This document shows positions 34,762 to 43,397 of a DNA stretch of 64,000 nt, piece after piece (the first letter of the stretch is position 1; the number at the start of each line of letters is the position of its first letter). The translations under genes were made by a program, and so were the position numbers. Under the pieces are notes generated by a model. The model was not told where the DNA came from. It did not search any database and saw nothing but the letters and a program-made list of their open reading frames with translations. This DNA is from Arthrobacter sp. S39 (GTDB taxonomy: Bacteria; Actinomycetota; Actinomycetes; Actinomycetales; Micrococcaceae). The DNA is taken from NCBI RefSeq assembly GCF_004320525.1, contig NZ_SIHX01000001.1, forward strand, positions 1 to 64,000. Direction: 5' to 3'.

Positions 34762-35798
34762 AGATCTACTTCCACATTCTGCGGCTTGCTGGCTCGTGCC
34801 GCAGGTCCTGCGCCGGTTGAGGCGCGGTACTCGATGGTGGGCGCAAGGCGGACAACCGAGTGCTCCGCTGACTTGTCCGCAATCCGCTTGGTCAGCAGCT
34901 CAGCCGCTGTTGCTCCTACCTGGAAGGCGGGCTGCCGGACCGTGGTGAGCTGCGGTTCGAACAGGTCCGCGTAGGCGAAGCCGTCGAACGCTGCGAAGGC
35001 AATGTCCTCCGGCATCCGCAGGCCCCGCTGTTGGATCTGGCGGAGCGCCGCGGCGGCCAGGACGGTGCTGCAGGCGATGACGGCAGTGGGCGGTTTGGCT
35101 GCTGACAGTGCTGCCGAGATCCCGGCGTCAGTTCCTTCAGGGTCCGCTGCGATGACCGCCAGCTGGTCCGCCTTCCGGACGCCCGCCGTCGTCATGGCTT
35201 CCTCGAAGGCCTCATGCCGTTCGTGAAGGGTGGCAACCCTGGTGTCCCCAGCGACCAGCAGGATCCGCTGGTGGCCCTGCGATACGAGGTGTTCCACCAG
35301 TTCCATGATGGGCTGGCGGTTCTCGACTCCCACCTGGTCGAACGGGTCATCGGACAGCCGGTCCATGAGCACCAGGGGTGTGTCGTAATTCGCGAACTCC
35401 GCGAGGGCGTCGGGGCCGGAGCCGGCGGCGCGCGCCAGGATCAGCCCGTCCACTCGGCGCTCGAGGAGCGCCTGGACGGCCCGCGCCTCGCGTTGCGGGT
35501 CTTCGGCCGAATTGGCGAGCAGCAACGTGATGCCCTGGCTGGCGGCCGTTTCCTCCACGCCCCGGATCATCTCCGCGAAAGCCGGCTCGCCGCCGTCGGA
35601 AACTATGAGACCGATGCTGTCCGTCCTGGACCGCCGCATGGCGCGGGCCAGGGCGTCCTGCCGGTAAGAGGTGTCCTGGATGGCCTTCAGGACGCGCTGC
35701 CGCGTCTCGTCGTTCACATGCCGGGTTCCGTTGAGGACGTGCGAAACGGTGGAGATGGAAACGCCGGCAAGCTTGGCCACTTTTACCATCGTCGTCAT
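34758..35798 (-). CDS. LacI-family transcriptional regulator, paralogue of 28800-29804
   Basis: The chosen start is ATG 35798, giving about 346 residues; the frame extends upstream through the operator. The HTH is VKVAKLAGVSISTVSHVL. The sensor domain shares long blocks with the LacI protein at 28.8 kb, including SRTDSIGLIVSDGGEPAFAE, VDGLILARAAGSG and TTVRQPAFQVG. No carbohydrate gene follows directly. Its operator-like core at 35826-35838 is the same as that of the other regulator, so the two may bind each other's sites. Confidence 0.88.
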   Translation of the reverse strand: MTTMVKVAKLAGVSISTVSHVLNGTRHVNDETRQRVLKAIQDTSYRQDALARAMRRSRTDSIGLIVSDGGEPAFAEMIRGVEETAASQGITLLLANSAEDPQREARAVQALLERRVDGLILARAAGSGPDALAEFANYDTPLVLMDRLSDDPFDQVGVENRQPIMELVEHLVSQGHQRILLVAGDTRVATLHERHEAFEEAMTTAGVRKADQLAVIAADPEGTDAGISAALSAAKPPTAVIACSTVLAAAALRQIQQRGLRMPEDIAFAAFDGFAYADLFEPQLTTVRQPAFQVGATAAELLTKRIADKSAEHSVVRLAPTIEYRASTGAGPAARASKPQNVEVDL

Positions 35799-35816
35799 CG
35801 TCGCCGCCCTCGGAGA

Positions 35817-35840
35817 ATCGTTTACGCGAACGTTTCGCAT
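35817..35840. promoter_or_regulatory. LacI-type operator upstream of second LacI gene
   Basis: GCGAACGTTTCGC at 35826-35838 is nearly palindromic and lies 28-40 bp before ATG 35798, overlapping the probable promoter. It matches the site upstream of the fructan-type operon at 29832-29843. Confidence 0.7.
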
Positions 35841-35915
35841 AGCCTCCGCCAGTTTACAGACGGGCCGGGACGGACGGCGCAAGGCCCCGACCTGAGTGGC
35901 GGTGGGCGGGCCGGG

Positions 35916-36239
35916 TCAGGCGGCGAGCAGCTGGCTCCTGGTGGTGTCGTTGTGCCGCGGCGGGAGAACGCTGAGCGTGCAGTAGGTCTGCTGCGGATCG
36001 ATGATCCGTGGCAAGTGGTGGGTCCGGGAGCAGTCCTGGAGCTGTTCCAGCGCTTCCGGATCAACGTGCGCTTTGGTGATGTCCAGCTCCAGGTCCAGGC
36101 CGTCCTTCAGGGCGTTGGCGCGTTTCACCACGACGTAGAGGGCCTGGATGCTGTGGACGGTGACGTGGCCCTGCGCGAGGACCTGGGCACGGGCGTGGTC
36201 GAGGTCCACGCGGACAAGAATGCTGAGCTTATCGGTCAA
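35916..36239 (-). CDS. hypothetical STAS-like protein
   Basis: This 107-residue protein opens LSILVRVDLDHARAQVLAQG and continues with LDLELDITKAHVDPEALEQL, a pattern like STAS domains, with alternating strands and a DxT-type loop. STAS proteins often regulate anti-sigma factors or transporters, but the phosphoacceptor Ser is not clear here. It stands alone. Confidence 0.5.
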   Translation of the reverse strand: MTDKLSILVRVDLDHARAQVLAQGHVTVHSIQALYVVVKRANALKDGLDLELDITKAHVDPEALEQLQDCSRTHHLPRIIDPQQTYCTLSVLPPRHNDTTRSQLLAA

Positions 36240-36260
36240 AATGTACTGCCTTCCCCTGGT

Positions 36261-36350
36261 TTGGCTGCGACGCTGCAGCCTTTACCCTGGGCTCCTGCGA
36301 CGCTGCAGTCGAACCCCGGGTGGCTGCGCCATTGCAGCCTCACCAAGAGT
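36261..36350. repeat. imperfect 30-bp tandem repeat, three units
   Basis: The phrase CTGCGACGCTGCAG occurs at 36265 and 36295, and a diverged form CTGCGCCATTGCAG at 36324. The spacing is 30 then 29 bp. It lies upstream of the STAS-like gene on the minus strand, in its probable promoter region. Confidence 0.7.
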
Positions 36351-36390
36351 AGGCAGCTTATGTGACCTGCGCAACACTTCTGCCAAGTTG

Positions 36391-36744
36391 TTACAAAGAT
36401 GCCTCCACACGGTTGGTCAGGCCGCCGGCCAGTTCCGGTGCTGCCGCCATGGACCAGCGCTGGCTTTCCGGCTCGAAGCTGACCACAACAGACGCCACGG
36501 CGATCTTGGCCTCGTCGATGGCGAGCAGCAGGGCGTCCTCAAGATGCCGGGCATATTCGAGCCGGTCGGACAGCGAGCCCTGAAGGTCGCTATCGTCGAT
36601 GAGGACGTGGCCCTTGCCTTGCACGATGACCTTGAGCGCAAACCCCTGCTCCTCGTGCAGCGACCCGCGGGTTGATGCTATTTCAGTGACACTTTCCGCG
36701 CGGATCAGGCTGTTGCTGATGGAGCGGAGCCATACGTCCCCCAT
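36391..36744 (-). CDS. hypothetical protein
   Basis: The chosen start is ATG 36744, preceded by GGGAGGG, giving 117 residues. It is soluble with an alpha/beta pattern (FALKVIVQGKGHVLIDDSDL, then YARHLEDALLLAIDEAKIAV). The family was not recognised. Confidence 0.55.
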   Translation of the reverse strand: MGDVWLRSISNSLIRAESVTEIASTRGSLHEEQGFALKVIVQGKGHVLIDDSDLQGSLSDRLEYARHLEDALLLAIDEAKIAVASVVVSFEPESQRWSMAAAPELAGGLTNRVEASL

Positions 36745-36947
36745 AAAACCCTCCCTATTGGTTTGTGGAGAACAGGTAGCAGCGTCCCCCAAGGCAAACG
36801 GTAGTCCTCAAATGGCTTCTTGTGACCCCCCTAAATTCCGGGCAAAATCTGCGGCCCGTCCCGCGGCACGACTAATACTGTGGAAATGCGGCTTACTCTG
36901 CGGGAATTGCGCTGTCTGGGCGTTGCCGCGCGGGCGGATCATGAGAC

Positions 36948-37229
36948 ATGGGAAAGCACAGCAGCCCCGGACCTGTAGATGGTGCGAACGTGAACGGCGG
37001 CGCTCCGCCGGGCTCACTGGTCCTGCCGGACCAAATAGTGGTCTTCGTCCACGGCACGGGCAAGGCATTGAAGGGCGGGACGCCGCAGGAGTGGGGCCAG
37101 CCCCGGGTGTCGAGGCTGCACCGCTCCGTCGACAGGGTGGGGAACCATGTGGAACCGCCGCTGGTCACTCTCAGTACCGACGCCGTCGGGGACGCCTCAA
37201 TTAGCGGGTCGCCGGCCCCCTTGGGATAG
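36948..37229 (+). CDS. hypothetical protein, doubtful
   Basis: This 93-residue frame has GC-rich third positions like a real gene, and a central DQIVVFVHGTGKALKGG segment. A minus-strand frame (36893-37168) overlaps it, and neither has a known family. It is listed because the codon bias slightly favours it. Confidence 0.35.
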   Translation: MGKHSSPGPVDGANVNGGAPPGSLVLPDQIVVFVHGTGKALKGGTPQEWGQPRVSRLHRSVDRVGNHVEPPLVTLSTDAVGDASISGSPAPLG

Positions 37230-37647
37230 GCGGCGCGACCATGCAGACCACCACCTGCGAGTCGTGCTTGGCCGGTGAGGCGTGACGGGCCGGCACAAGT
37301 TTAAGAGGGGGGATTTTTCCGCAGGTATTGCCGGAAGCCAGCACGGCTGATGACTTCCGGCGGCGTGGCTCCGGCCGTTGGACGGAACGGGTTCTCCATG
37401 GCGGAAATACTCGCCACGCTACAGGTGAATATGGGTGAATTTGGTGAATTTGGTATTTCGGGTGAATTTGAGTCGCAGAAGATAGCCAGACCTCCGCCGG
37501 GTTACGCGACGGCTCATGTGACAAGATCCTGCACGAGCAGCTGCTGCCCACTTGCGGTTCGAAACGTCAATGGCTGTGACGGATCACCGGTCAGCCATGT
37601 GACGTTCCGGCCGGGGGAGTGAGGGCCCGAGTCATAGGATAAATCTG
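37230..37647. other. intergenic gap with a short degenerate repeat
   Basis: About 420 bp precede the MFS gene. Near 37430-37480 the phrase GGTGAATTTG occurs three times (spaced 9 and about 18 bp). No gene was seen. The MFS promoter is expected in the right part. Confidence 0.4.
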
Positions 37648-38865
37648 ATGACTTCGCCCGATGATCCCCAGCCGTTCAGCCTCCGCAGCATCGCCGTCGC
37701 CGCGTTTGGACCCACACTGCTGTTCGGGATCGGCACCGGGGCGGTCATGCCCGTCGTCGCACTGTCCGCCCGCGACCTGGGCGCGTCGGTGGCGGTTGCC
37801 GCGCTGATCGTGACCCTGATCGGGCTGGGATCCTGGTTCTTCAACCTGCCCGCGTCCCTGGTGACATTGAAGTTCGGCGAACGCTGGTCGATCGTCGGCG
37901 CGGCTGCTGCAGCTGCGCTGGCGCTCGTGGCTGCCGCGCTGGCACCGCAGCTGCCGGACGGCATCTGGCTGCTGGCCGCCGCGATGCTGGTGGTGGGCAT
38001 GTCCTCCAGCGTCTTTGGCCTGGCCCGGCAGAAATACCTCACCGAAGCCGTGCCGCTCCACTACCGGGCCCGGGCGCTGTCCACCCTCGGCGGCGTGAAC
38101 CGCATAGGCGTCTTCATCGGACCCTTCGCCGGCGCCGCCGTGATCCAGTTCGCGGGCCTTAGCGGCGCGTACTGGGTGGGCGTGGTCGCGATGGTGGGGG
38201 CCGCGCTCCTCTCCGTGACTATCCCGGACCTGGAGGTTCCCGCACCCAAGCCGGGTGCCGACGTCGGTCCCCAGCCGACGCTTCGCAGCGTCGCCGTTTC
38301 GCACGCCGGGGTCTTCCTTAGCCTGGGCGTGGGCATTCTGCTTCTCAGCGCTTTGCGGTCCTCCCGCCAGGTGGTCATCCCGCTCTGGGCCGACCACCTG
38401 GGCATGGACGCCACGCAGGCCTCCCTGATCTACGGCATCTCCGGCGCCATCGACATGCTGGTGTTCTATCCCGCCGGCAAACTCATGGACCGCCGTGGAC
38501 GGCAATGGGTGGCCATCCCGTCCACCGCGATCATGGGAACGGCCCTGCTGCTCATTCCCCTGACGGGCGGATTCACCGGCCTGCTCCTTGCCGGCATGCT
38601 CATCGGGTTCGGCAACGGCATCAGCTCAGGCCTGGTGATGACCCTCGGCGCCGACTTCTCGCCGGACCGCGGCCGCGGCCAGTTCCTGGGCCTGTGGCGG
38701 TTCATGGCCGACGCCGGATCCACCGGCGGGCCGCTCCTCCTCTCCGGGGTGACCGCACTCGCAACCCTGGGCGCGGGGGTCTCAGCCACCGGCGTCCTGG
38801 GGTTCGCGGCGGCCGCCGTGTTCGCCGTCGTGATTCCCCGCCTCAAGCACCGCCGCAACTACTGA
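37648..38865 (+). CDS. MFS transporter
   Basis: This 405-residue protein has twelve predicted helices. Helix 1 is RSIAVAAFGPTLLFGIGTGA, and the loop 2-3 region and the linker between halves are typical of drug/proton antiporter-type MFS proteins (FYPAGKLMDRRGRQWVAIPS, GQFLGLWRFMADAGSTGGPL). The substrate is unknown. It is followed 36 bp later by a hydrolase gene in the same direction. Confidence 0.85.
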   Translation: MTSPDDPQPFSLRSIAVAAFGPTLLFGIGTGAVMPVVALSARDLGASVAVAALIVTLIGLGSWFFNLPASLVTLKFGERWSIVGAAAAAALALVAAALAPQLPDGIWLLAAAMLVVGMSSSVFGLARQKYLTEAVPLHYRARALSTLGGVNRIGVFIGPFAGAAVIQFAGLSGAYWVGVVAMVGAALLSVTIPDLEVPAPKPGADVGPQPTLRSVAVSHAGVFLSLGVGILLLSALRSSRQVVIPLWADHLGMDATQASLIYGISGAIDMLVFYPAGKLMDRRGRQWVAIPSTAIMGTALLLIPLTGGFTGLLLAGMLIGFGNGISSGLVMTLGADFSPDRGRGQFLGLWRFMADAGSTGGPLLLSGVTALATLGAGVSATGVLGFAAAAVFAVVIPRLKHRRNY

Positions 38866-38901
38866 GCCCGGCAGCGCACCCAAAGCGGCTATCCTCAACA
38901 G

Positions 38902-39582
38902 ATGGGTGACGACGCCGGGCTGCTGCAGAAAGGCCTGTGGTGGGCGCAGGACTACGCCTATGCCGCGGGCTGGCAGGTGCGCGGCATTCTGTCCCGTACC
39001 CAGCCCGGATCCTTCCACCAGGGGCACCTCAGTCCCGTGGTGATCATCCCCGGCGTCTACGAAAACTGGCAGTTTATGCTGCCCGTCATCCACGCTATCC
39101 ACGACGCCGGGCATCCCGTCCATGTGGTGACCATGCTGCAGCGGAACAAGCTGGACGTCCCCATCGCCGCGCGGCTGGTGGCGCAGCACCTCGAGGAGGC
39201 GGGCCTGACGGACGCGTCGATCGTGGCGCACAGCAAGGGCGGCCTGATCGGCAAATACGTCATGCTGGCCCTGGATCCGGAGCAGCGGGTCCGGCGCATG
39301 ATCACGGTCTGCACGCCGTTCTCCGGATCGCGGTACGCCCGCTACCTGCTGATGCCCAGCCTGCGGATCTTCTCGCCGCGGAACGCCCTGACCCGGCAGA
39401 TGGCGCGTGAGGAGACCATCAACAGCCGGATCAGCTCCATCTACGGTGTGTTCGATCCGCACATCCCGGAAGGCAGCGTCCTGCCCGGGGCCACCAACAT
39501 CCAGCTGCCCTCCGCCGGGCACTTCCGGATTCTGGGGGAGCCGGCGACGGCGCGGATTATTGTGGAGCAGCTGCGGGGCTAA
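38902..39582 (+). CDS. alpha/beta-hydrolase, lipase-like
   Basis: This 226-residue protein has an oxyanion-type start (VVIIPGVYENWQFM) and the nucleophile motif AHSKGG with Ser111, a variant of GxSxG seen in triacylglycerol-lipase-like proteins. VCTPFSGSRYARYL follows, and the terminal PSAGHFRIL carries the probable catalytic His. No signal peptide is visible. It probably forms an operon with the MFS gene. Confidence 0.8.
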   Translation: MGDDAGLLQKGLWWAQDYAYAAGWQVRGILSRTQPGSFHQGHLSPVVIIPGVYENWQFMLPVIHAIHDAGHPVHVVTMLQRNKLDVPIAARLVAQHLEEAGLTDASIVAHSKGGLIGKYVMLALDPEQRVRRMITVCTPFSGSRYARYLLMPSLRIFSPRNALTRQMAREETINSRISSIYGVFDPHIPEGSVLPGATNIQLPSAGHFRILGEPATARIIVEQLRG

Positions 39583-39975
39583 GCGTCTGGGGACGTTTGC
39601 GACGGCGGAGCGTCAGGTGGTGGGGGCCAGCGGTGTCTGGGGGCGGATGGCCCGGTCTCAAAAGACCATCCCACCGCCGGCCCCGGTTTGAACCCGGTAT
39701 GAACGTGTCGGTCGCCGGGAAACCTGTGGATATGACCGGTGCGGAAAAACCCTGGCGGACATCGCTGCGTTGGGATGCCAGCCCGACCCTCCGTACCGGT
39801 CCCCATCATTCAAGCCCTCCTGCGCTTCCTACGCACGAGTAGCCTGTACTCGCTTTTTGTTTGCCGGGTACGCGGGCTGCGGGGCCCTTTGCTAAGTGGC
39901 CTCCCGCGGGCCAGCCGGGTGCTGGTGGGGCATCCGGCTGGTGGTTTGCGGGGTTCGGAAGGGATTACGGCGGCG
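39583..39975. other. intergenic gap between convergent genes
   Basis: About 390 bp separate the lipase-like gene from the convergent small secreted protein gene. No frame is convincing. A terminator-like hairpin lies at 39836-39857. Confidence 0.4.
39836..39857 (+). terminator. candidate rho-independent terminator
   Basis: CGAGTA (39836-39841), a 5-base loop, and TACTCG (39847-39852) form a perfect stem directly followed by CTTTTTG. It is 250 bp after the lipase gene stop, far for a simple terminator. Confidence 0.5.
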
Positions 39976-40533
39976 TCAGCAGGTCAGCGCCACCGTGCTG
40001 CCGAGCCCGTTCGGGTTGCTCGCCGAGCAGGTGAAGATCACCGTTCCCGGAGGCTGCTCGATGACGAGCGATATCGAGGTGACAGTCAGAACCGGGTTGA
40101 CGCCGGTCCAGTTGTTGTTGGCGCAGCCCGCCTGGGCAGCGGTGACTGTTCCCGGGGCGCTCAGTGTTGCGGGGTTGGTGACGAGGGTGAGGTTCCCGTT
40201 CTTGATAGCGTCGCTATCGATGAAGGTGGGGGCCGTCGCCGGGCCCACCAGGACTTTGTTCTGCCCGGGGGCGACGTTGCCACCCTGGTTCTGGCATTGG
40301 TAAACGGCGAAGCCGCTCACGGTGACCGTGGCGAGCAGATCGTCGTTGCCCAGGCCGGCAAGAACCGTCCGGCAGGTGGTGGAACTAGTTGACCCTGTCT
40401 GGGTCACGGTACAGACCGGCTCTCCGTTGCGCTTGAAGTGCGGGTTTGCTGCCTGGGCTGCGGACACGCCGGTCATGAAGAGAACCAGCGCGGCCACGAC
40501 GAGCATGAGCAATCGACGGATGTTGACTTTCAT
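39976..40533 (-). CDS. small secreted protein next to the SipW locus
   Basis: The chosen start is ATG 40533, preceded by AAGAGG. The 185-residue product has a signal peptide (LLMLVVAALVLFMTGVSAAQ) and a mature domain with six cysteines, rich in Thr, Asn and Gly, with no known family. It is transcribed away from the SipW locus. It could be a further extracellular partner, but the link is only positional. Confidence 0.6.
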   Translation of the reverse strand: MKVNIRRLLMLVVAALVLFMTGVSAAQAANPHFKRNGEPVCTVTQTGSTSSTTCRTVLAGLGNDDLLATVTVSGFAVYQCQNQGGNVAPGQNKVLVGPATAPTFIDSDAIKNGNLTLVTNPATLSAPGTVTAAQAGCANNNWTGVNPVLTVTSISLVIEQPPGTVIFTCSASNPNGLGSTVALTC

Positions 40534-41015
40534 TGTGTACAACCTCTTAGCAAGGTGTGGGTTTCCATCGGTGGATGGAGCGGTGATGTGTTTTCGGCGG
40601 GAACTCCAACGTGGAGGCCCCGGGAGGATGGGCCGATCCGTTTCCCAGATAGCGGGGCCGAAACGCGGCGCCTAACGGCAGAGAGCGTGGGCGCCAACAC
40701 CAAAGGCGATCTCAGTAACCTGCGCCGTTGCAGGTATCTTCGGTTGCCGATTCAAGACTACGCCGGGTCCATATGAGGGTCCATGGCCGTACTTTATTGC
40801 AGGGCCCTGTTCTTCCCTGCGGGTCTACCGTCCGGCCATTGGCGGCCAGTTCGACCAACGACTGGATATAAAAGCGCAGGTCAGGTGCCAGTTGAAGCGT
40901 CAAATATCTTGAGCAAACATTGACTAATTCCCCCCATAAGTCCTGATCGAAGGCGTGCATTGTTGCTTTCAGCAGTACAAAACAAGCACGCAAAAGTCTG
41001 AGGGGACAAAACATC
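40534..41015. promoter_or_regulatory. intergenic region upstream of the SipW-type locus
   Basis: These 482 bp separate divergent genes. A hairpin CCTGCGCCGTTGCAGG lies at 40720-40735. Close to the first gene, TTGACT at about 40919 could be a -35 box. The ribosome site for GTG 41016 is GAGGGG. No gene was found on either strand. Confidence 0.4.
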
Positions 41016-41573
41016 GTGAAAAACACCACACTCATCAAGGGATCCGCGGCAATCGCACTGGGCGCAGCACTGCTGCTGGGCGGCGGCGGCACACTGGCTA
41101 ACTGGAACGCAGCTGCCACCCAGACGCCGGGCACCATCGTTGCCGGCGACCTGAACGTCGTCAACGGCGCAGGGGTCTGGAAGGACCGGCTAGGCGTCGA
41201 TATCACCGCCAAGATTGCCAACAACACTTACCACGTTGTTCCGGGCGACCTGCTTACGTTCACGCAGGACCTCAACGTCACGCTCGTCGGTGACAAGATG
41301 GCCGCAACGATCGCCACCTCCGGCATCAGCGCGACCAACGGATTCACTGCCGCAAACAACGTGGTGGTTTCCGCTCCGGTCCTGACTGTCGGCGGCTCGG
41401 CTGTTTCCAACCCGCTGCACCCGACGGGTTCAACCCAGACGGTCACGTCGACCATCACGTTCGAATTCAAGGCAACCACCGCGGGCCGCGCCGACGTCAG
41501 CGCAACCTACAACTTCAACAATGTCGGTTTCACCCTGACCCAGGTCAACACCGCGAATGACGGTCTGTCCTAG
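41016..41573 (+). CDS. alternate-type signal peptide (SipW-dependent) protein 1
   Basis: This 185-residue protein starts at GTG 41016. Its N-terminus, with a hydrophobic IKGSAAIALGAALLLGGGG run followed by TLANWNA, is the alternate-type signal sequence processed by SipW-like peptidases in Gram-positive bacteria. The mature region is a beta-rich domain with no Cys (for example ATSGISATNGFTAANNVVV). Known substrates such as TasA and CalY polymerise into extracellular fibres; the same role here is inferred. Confidence 0.75.
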   Translation: MKNTTLIKGSAAIALGAALLLGGGGTLANWNAAATQTPGTIVAGDLNVVNGAGVWKDRLGVDITAKIANNTYHVVPGDLLTFTQDLNVTLVGDKMAATIATSGISATNGFTAANNVVVSAPVLTVGGSAVSNPLHPTGSTQTVTSTITFEFKATTAGRADVSATYNFNNVGFTLTQVNTANDGLS

Positions 41574-41643
41574 TCTGAACTAGGCGGCTGGCCCACCGGC
41601 CAGCCGCCCATCAGGACATTTAAGGACCAGACCAGGAGGAACA

Positions 41644-42255
41644 ATGCGGATCCCGCGGATGCTGCGGGCCGGTGCGCTCATCGCAGCGGCGGTGGTCCTG
41701 GGGCTGCTGGCAGTCCAGGGCACCTACGCCCTGTGGAACGCCGGCACCTCTACAGCTCCGGGAACCGTAACCTCCGCATCGTTTGACGTCGCCCTCACCG
41801 CGAGCCCCTCCGGGCAGGCCAGCAACATGAGCCTTTCCGGAGGGACCGCAGCGACAATCAACCTCGTCCAGTCGGCCACCATCACGCCGGGAACCTCCGT
41901 GTACGCCAGCGTGGCGGCCGCCAACAACAGCAACGCCGGCGGAACGTTCAACACAACCGTCACTGTTGACCAGGCAACACTGGCCAACGTCAATGGCGGT
42001 TCGCTGGCGCAGTACCTGACGGTCAGCGCCAAGAACGTCGCAACCGCTGCCGAATGCAGCACCCTGACCGGGTATGCCACCCTCACGTCGGCAGGACTGA
42101 CGTCCGCTTCCGTTCCGAAGGCAGCGAGTACCGTTCTTTGCTTCCAGGTCAGCATGAGTTCAACCGCCCCAGTCTCAGTGAAAGGTCAAGCCGTGAACAT
42201 CTCACTGCCGATCACCGCACGACAGCTTTGCGGGGTGCCAAGTGGCTGCGCCTGA
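41644..42255 (+). CDS. SipW-dependent exported protein 2
   Basis: This 203-residue protein starts at ATG 41644 with AGGAGG upstream. The signal region AGALIAAAVVLGLLAVQGTY is followed by ALWNAG, matching the alternate-type signal of protein 1. The mature part is a Ser/Thr/Ala-rich beta domain with three Cys. Its end overlaps the signal peptidase start by 14 bp. Confidence 0.75.
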   Translation: MRIPRMLRAGALIAAAVVLGLLAVQGTYALWNAGTSTAPGTVTSASFDVALTASPSGQASNMSLSGGTAATINLVQSATITPGTSVYASVAAANNSNAGGTFNTTVTVDQATLANVNGGSLAQYLTVSAKNVATAAECSTLTGYATLTSAGLTSASVPKAASTVLCFQVSMSSTAPVSVKGQAVNISLPITARQLCGVPSGCA

Positions 42256-42877
42256 CCTGATGGCGCGTGAGGCGCCTGCCGACTCAGCACCTCAACCCGC
42301 TGCCGCACGCCCCGCAGGCGTGGCGCCAGCCCGCCGTCGGCTCTCCGCCGTCGGCAAAATCCTGAACATGGTGGTCATGATGGTCGCCGTTTTCGCGGCC
42401 CTGGTCCTGATCATCATTCCCAAGGCGACGGGCTCGCAGACCTATACCGTGCTGACCAACTCCATGGCACCCAAGTACGTGCCCGGAACCTTCCTGGTGG
42501 TCAAGCCGGCGGAGTTCGCCGAACTCAAGTACGGCGACGTGGTGACCTTCCAGATGTACTCCGGCCGGCCCGACGTCGAAACCCACCGGATCGTGGGCTT
42601 CGGGGCAACCCAGGAGGGGGAGAAGACCCTCATCACCAAGGGCGACAACAACGGCGTCAACGATGCCGATCCCGTGCGTGAACTGCAGGTCAAGGGCCAG
42701 CTGTTTTACGCCGTCCCGTACGTCGGATACTTGGCGAATGCCCTGGGCAACGCCGACCGCAACCTGTGGACCGCCCTGGCCGCAGCCGGGCTGATCGGGT
42801 ACGGAGGGCTCCTGGTGTTCAAGGGTCTGCGGAACCGCTCGCGTTCACAGAAGTCAGACGTCGGGGCTTCGGTGTGA
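42242..42877 (+). CDS. sipW: signal peptidase I, SipW (ER/archaeal) type
   Basis: This 211-residue membrane peptidase starts at GTG 42242, inside the 3' end of the upstream gene. A first helix (NMVVMMVAVFAALVLIII, near 43-60) precedes the catalytic Ser in VLTNSMAPKYVPGTF, and the second catalytic residue is His in VETHRIVGFG. The Ser-His pair, instead of Ser-Lys, identifies the SipW/ER class. It probably removes the signals of the three adjacent small proteins. Confidence 0.88.
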   Translation: MAAPDLMAREAPADSAPQPAAARPAGVAPARRRLSAVGKILNMVVMMVAVFAALVLIIIPKATGSQTYTVLTNSMAPKYVPGTFLVVKPAEFAELKYGDVVTFQMYSGRPDVETHRIVGFGATQEGEKTLITKGDNNGVNDADPVRELQVKGQLFYAVPYVGYLANALGNADRNLWTALAAAGLIGYGGLLVFKGLRNRSRSQKSDVGASV

Positions 42878-43371
42878 AAACGCTGTTGCGGATGCCTGGG
42901 GCTGCTTTGGCGGTGGGCGCGTTTGTGCTGACCGTTCTCCTGGGTGCCGGGGCGGTTTCGGCCTCCGCCCTCTGGCAGCAGTCGGCAACGGCCACGATGT
43001 CCGTCACCGCCAACGGCGCGTGGCCGGGCCCGGCGATCACGTCGCTCACCTGCACGAACGACAGCCCGCAAAGAATTGCCACGCTCACAGTTACCGTTCC
43101 GGCGACGGCAACCGTCACGTACGCCGCACTTCAGGCAAACGGCACGTACGGCACCAGCTATTCCGGGATTTCAGGTCTCTTGGGGATGACTCCCGGATAC
43201 ATTGTCCTGACGTCAAACCCGAACCTGGCCCTGGCGTCCCAGATCGTCAGGGACAACCCTGCCGGTCCATTGACGGTGCGTGTCACGGCGACGTACCCGG
43301 ACCAGACGGCGGCCCACCTGAACATCATCCTGAACAACAGCACGTCCAACGGCAAGATCATCTGCCCCTGA
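42874..43371 (+). CDS. SipW-dependent exported protein 3
   Basis: The chosen start is GTG 42874, overlapping the peptidase stop. The product is 165 residues, with a hydrophobic AALAVGAFVLTVLLGAGAVS segment and ASALWQQSATATMSV after it, again the alternate-type signal with an A-x-x-L-W core. The mature domain is short with two Cys. Close linkage and shared signal indicate a substrate of the preceding peptidase. Confidence 0.7.
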   Translation: MKTLLRMPGAALAVGAFVLTVLLGAGAVSASALWQQSATATMSVTANGAWPGPAITSLTCTNDSPQRIATLTVTVPATATVTYAALQANGTYGTSYSGISGLLGMTPGYIVLTSNPNLALASQIVRDNPAGPLTVRVTATYPDQTAAHLNIILNNSTSNGKIICP

Positions 43372-43397
43372 CGCCGGTGCCGGGCAGGCCTTAGCGC

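Noticed and set aside
40712..41227. 171-codon minus-strand frame upstream of the SipW locus
   Set aside because: It overlaps the start of the first exported protein gene and has no recognisable domain.
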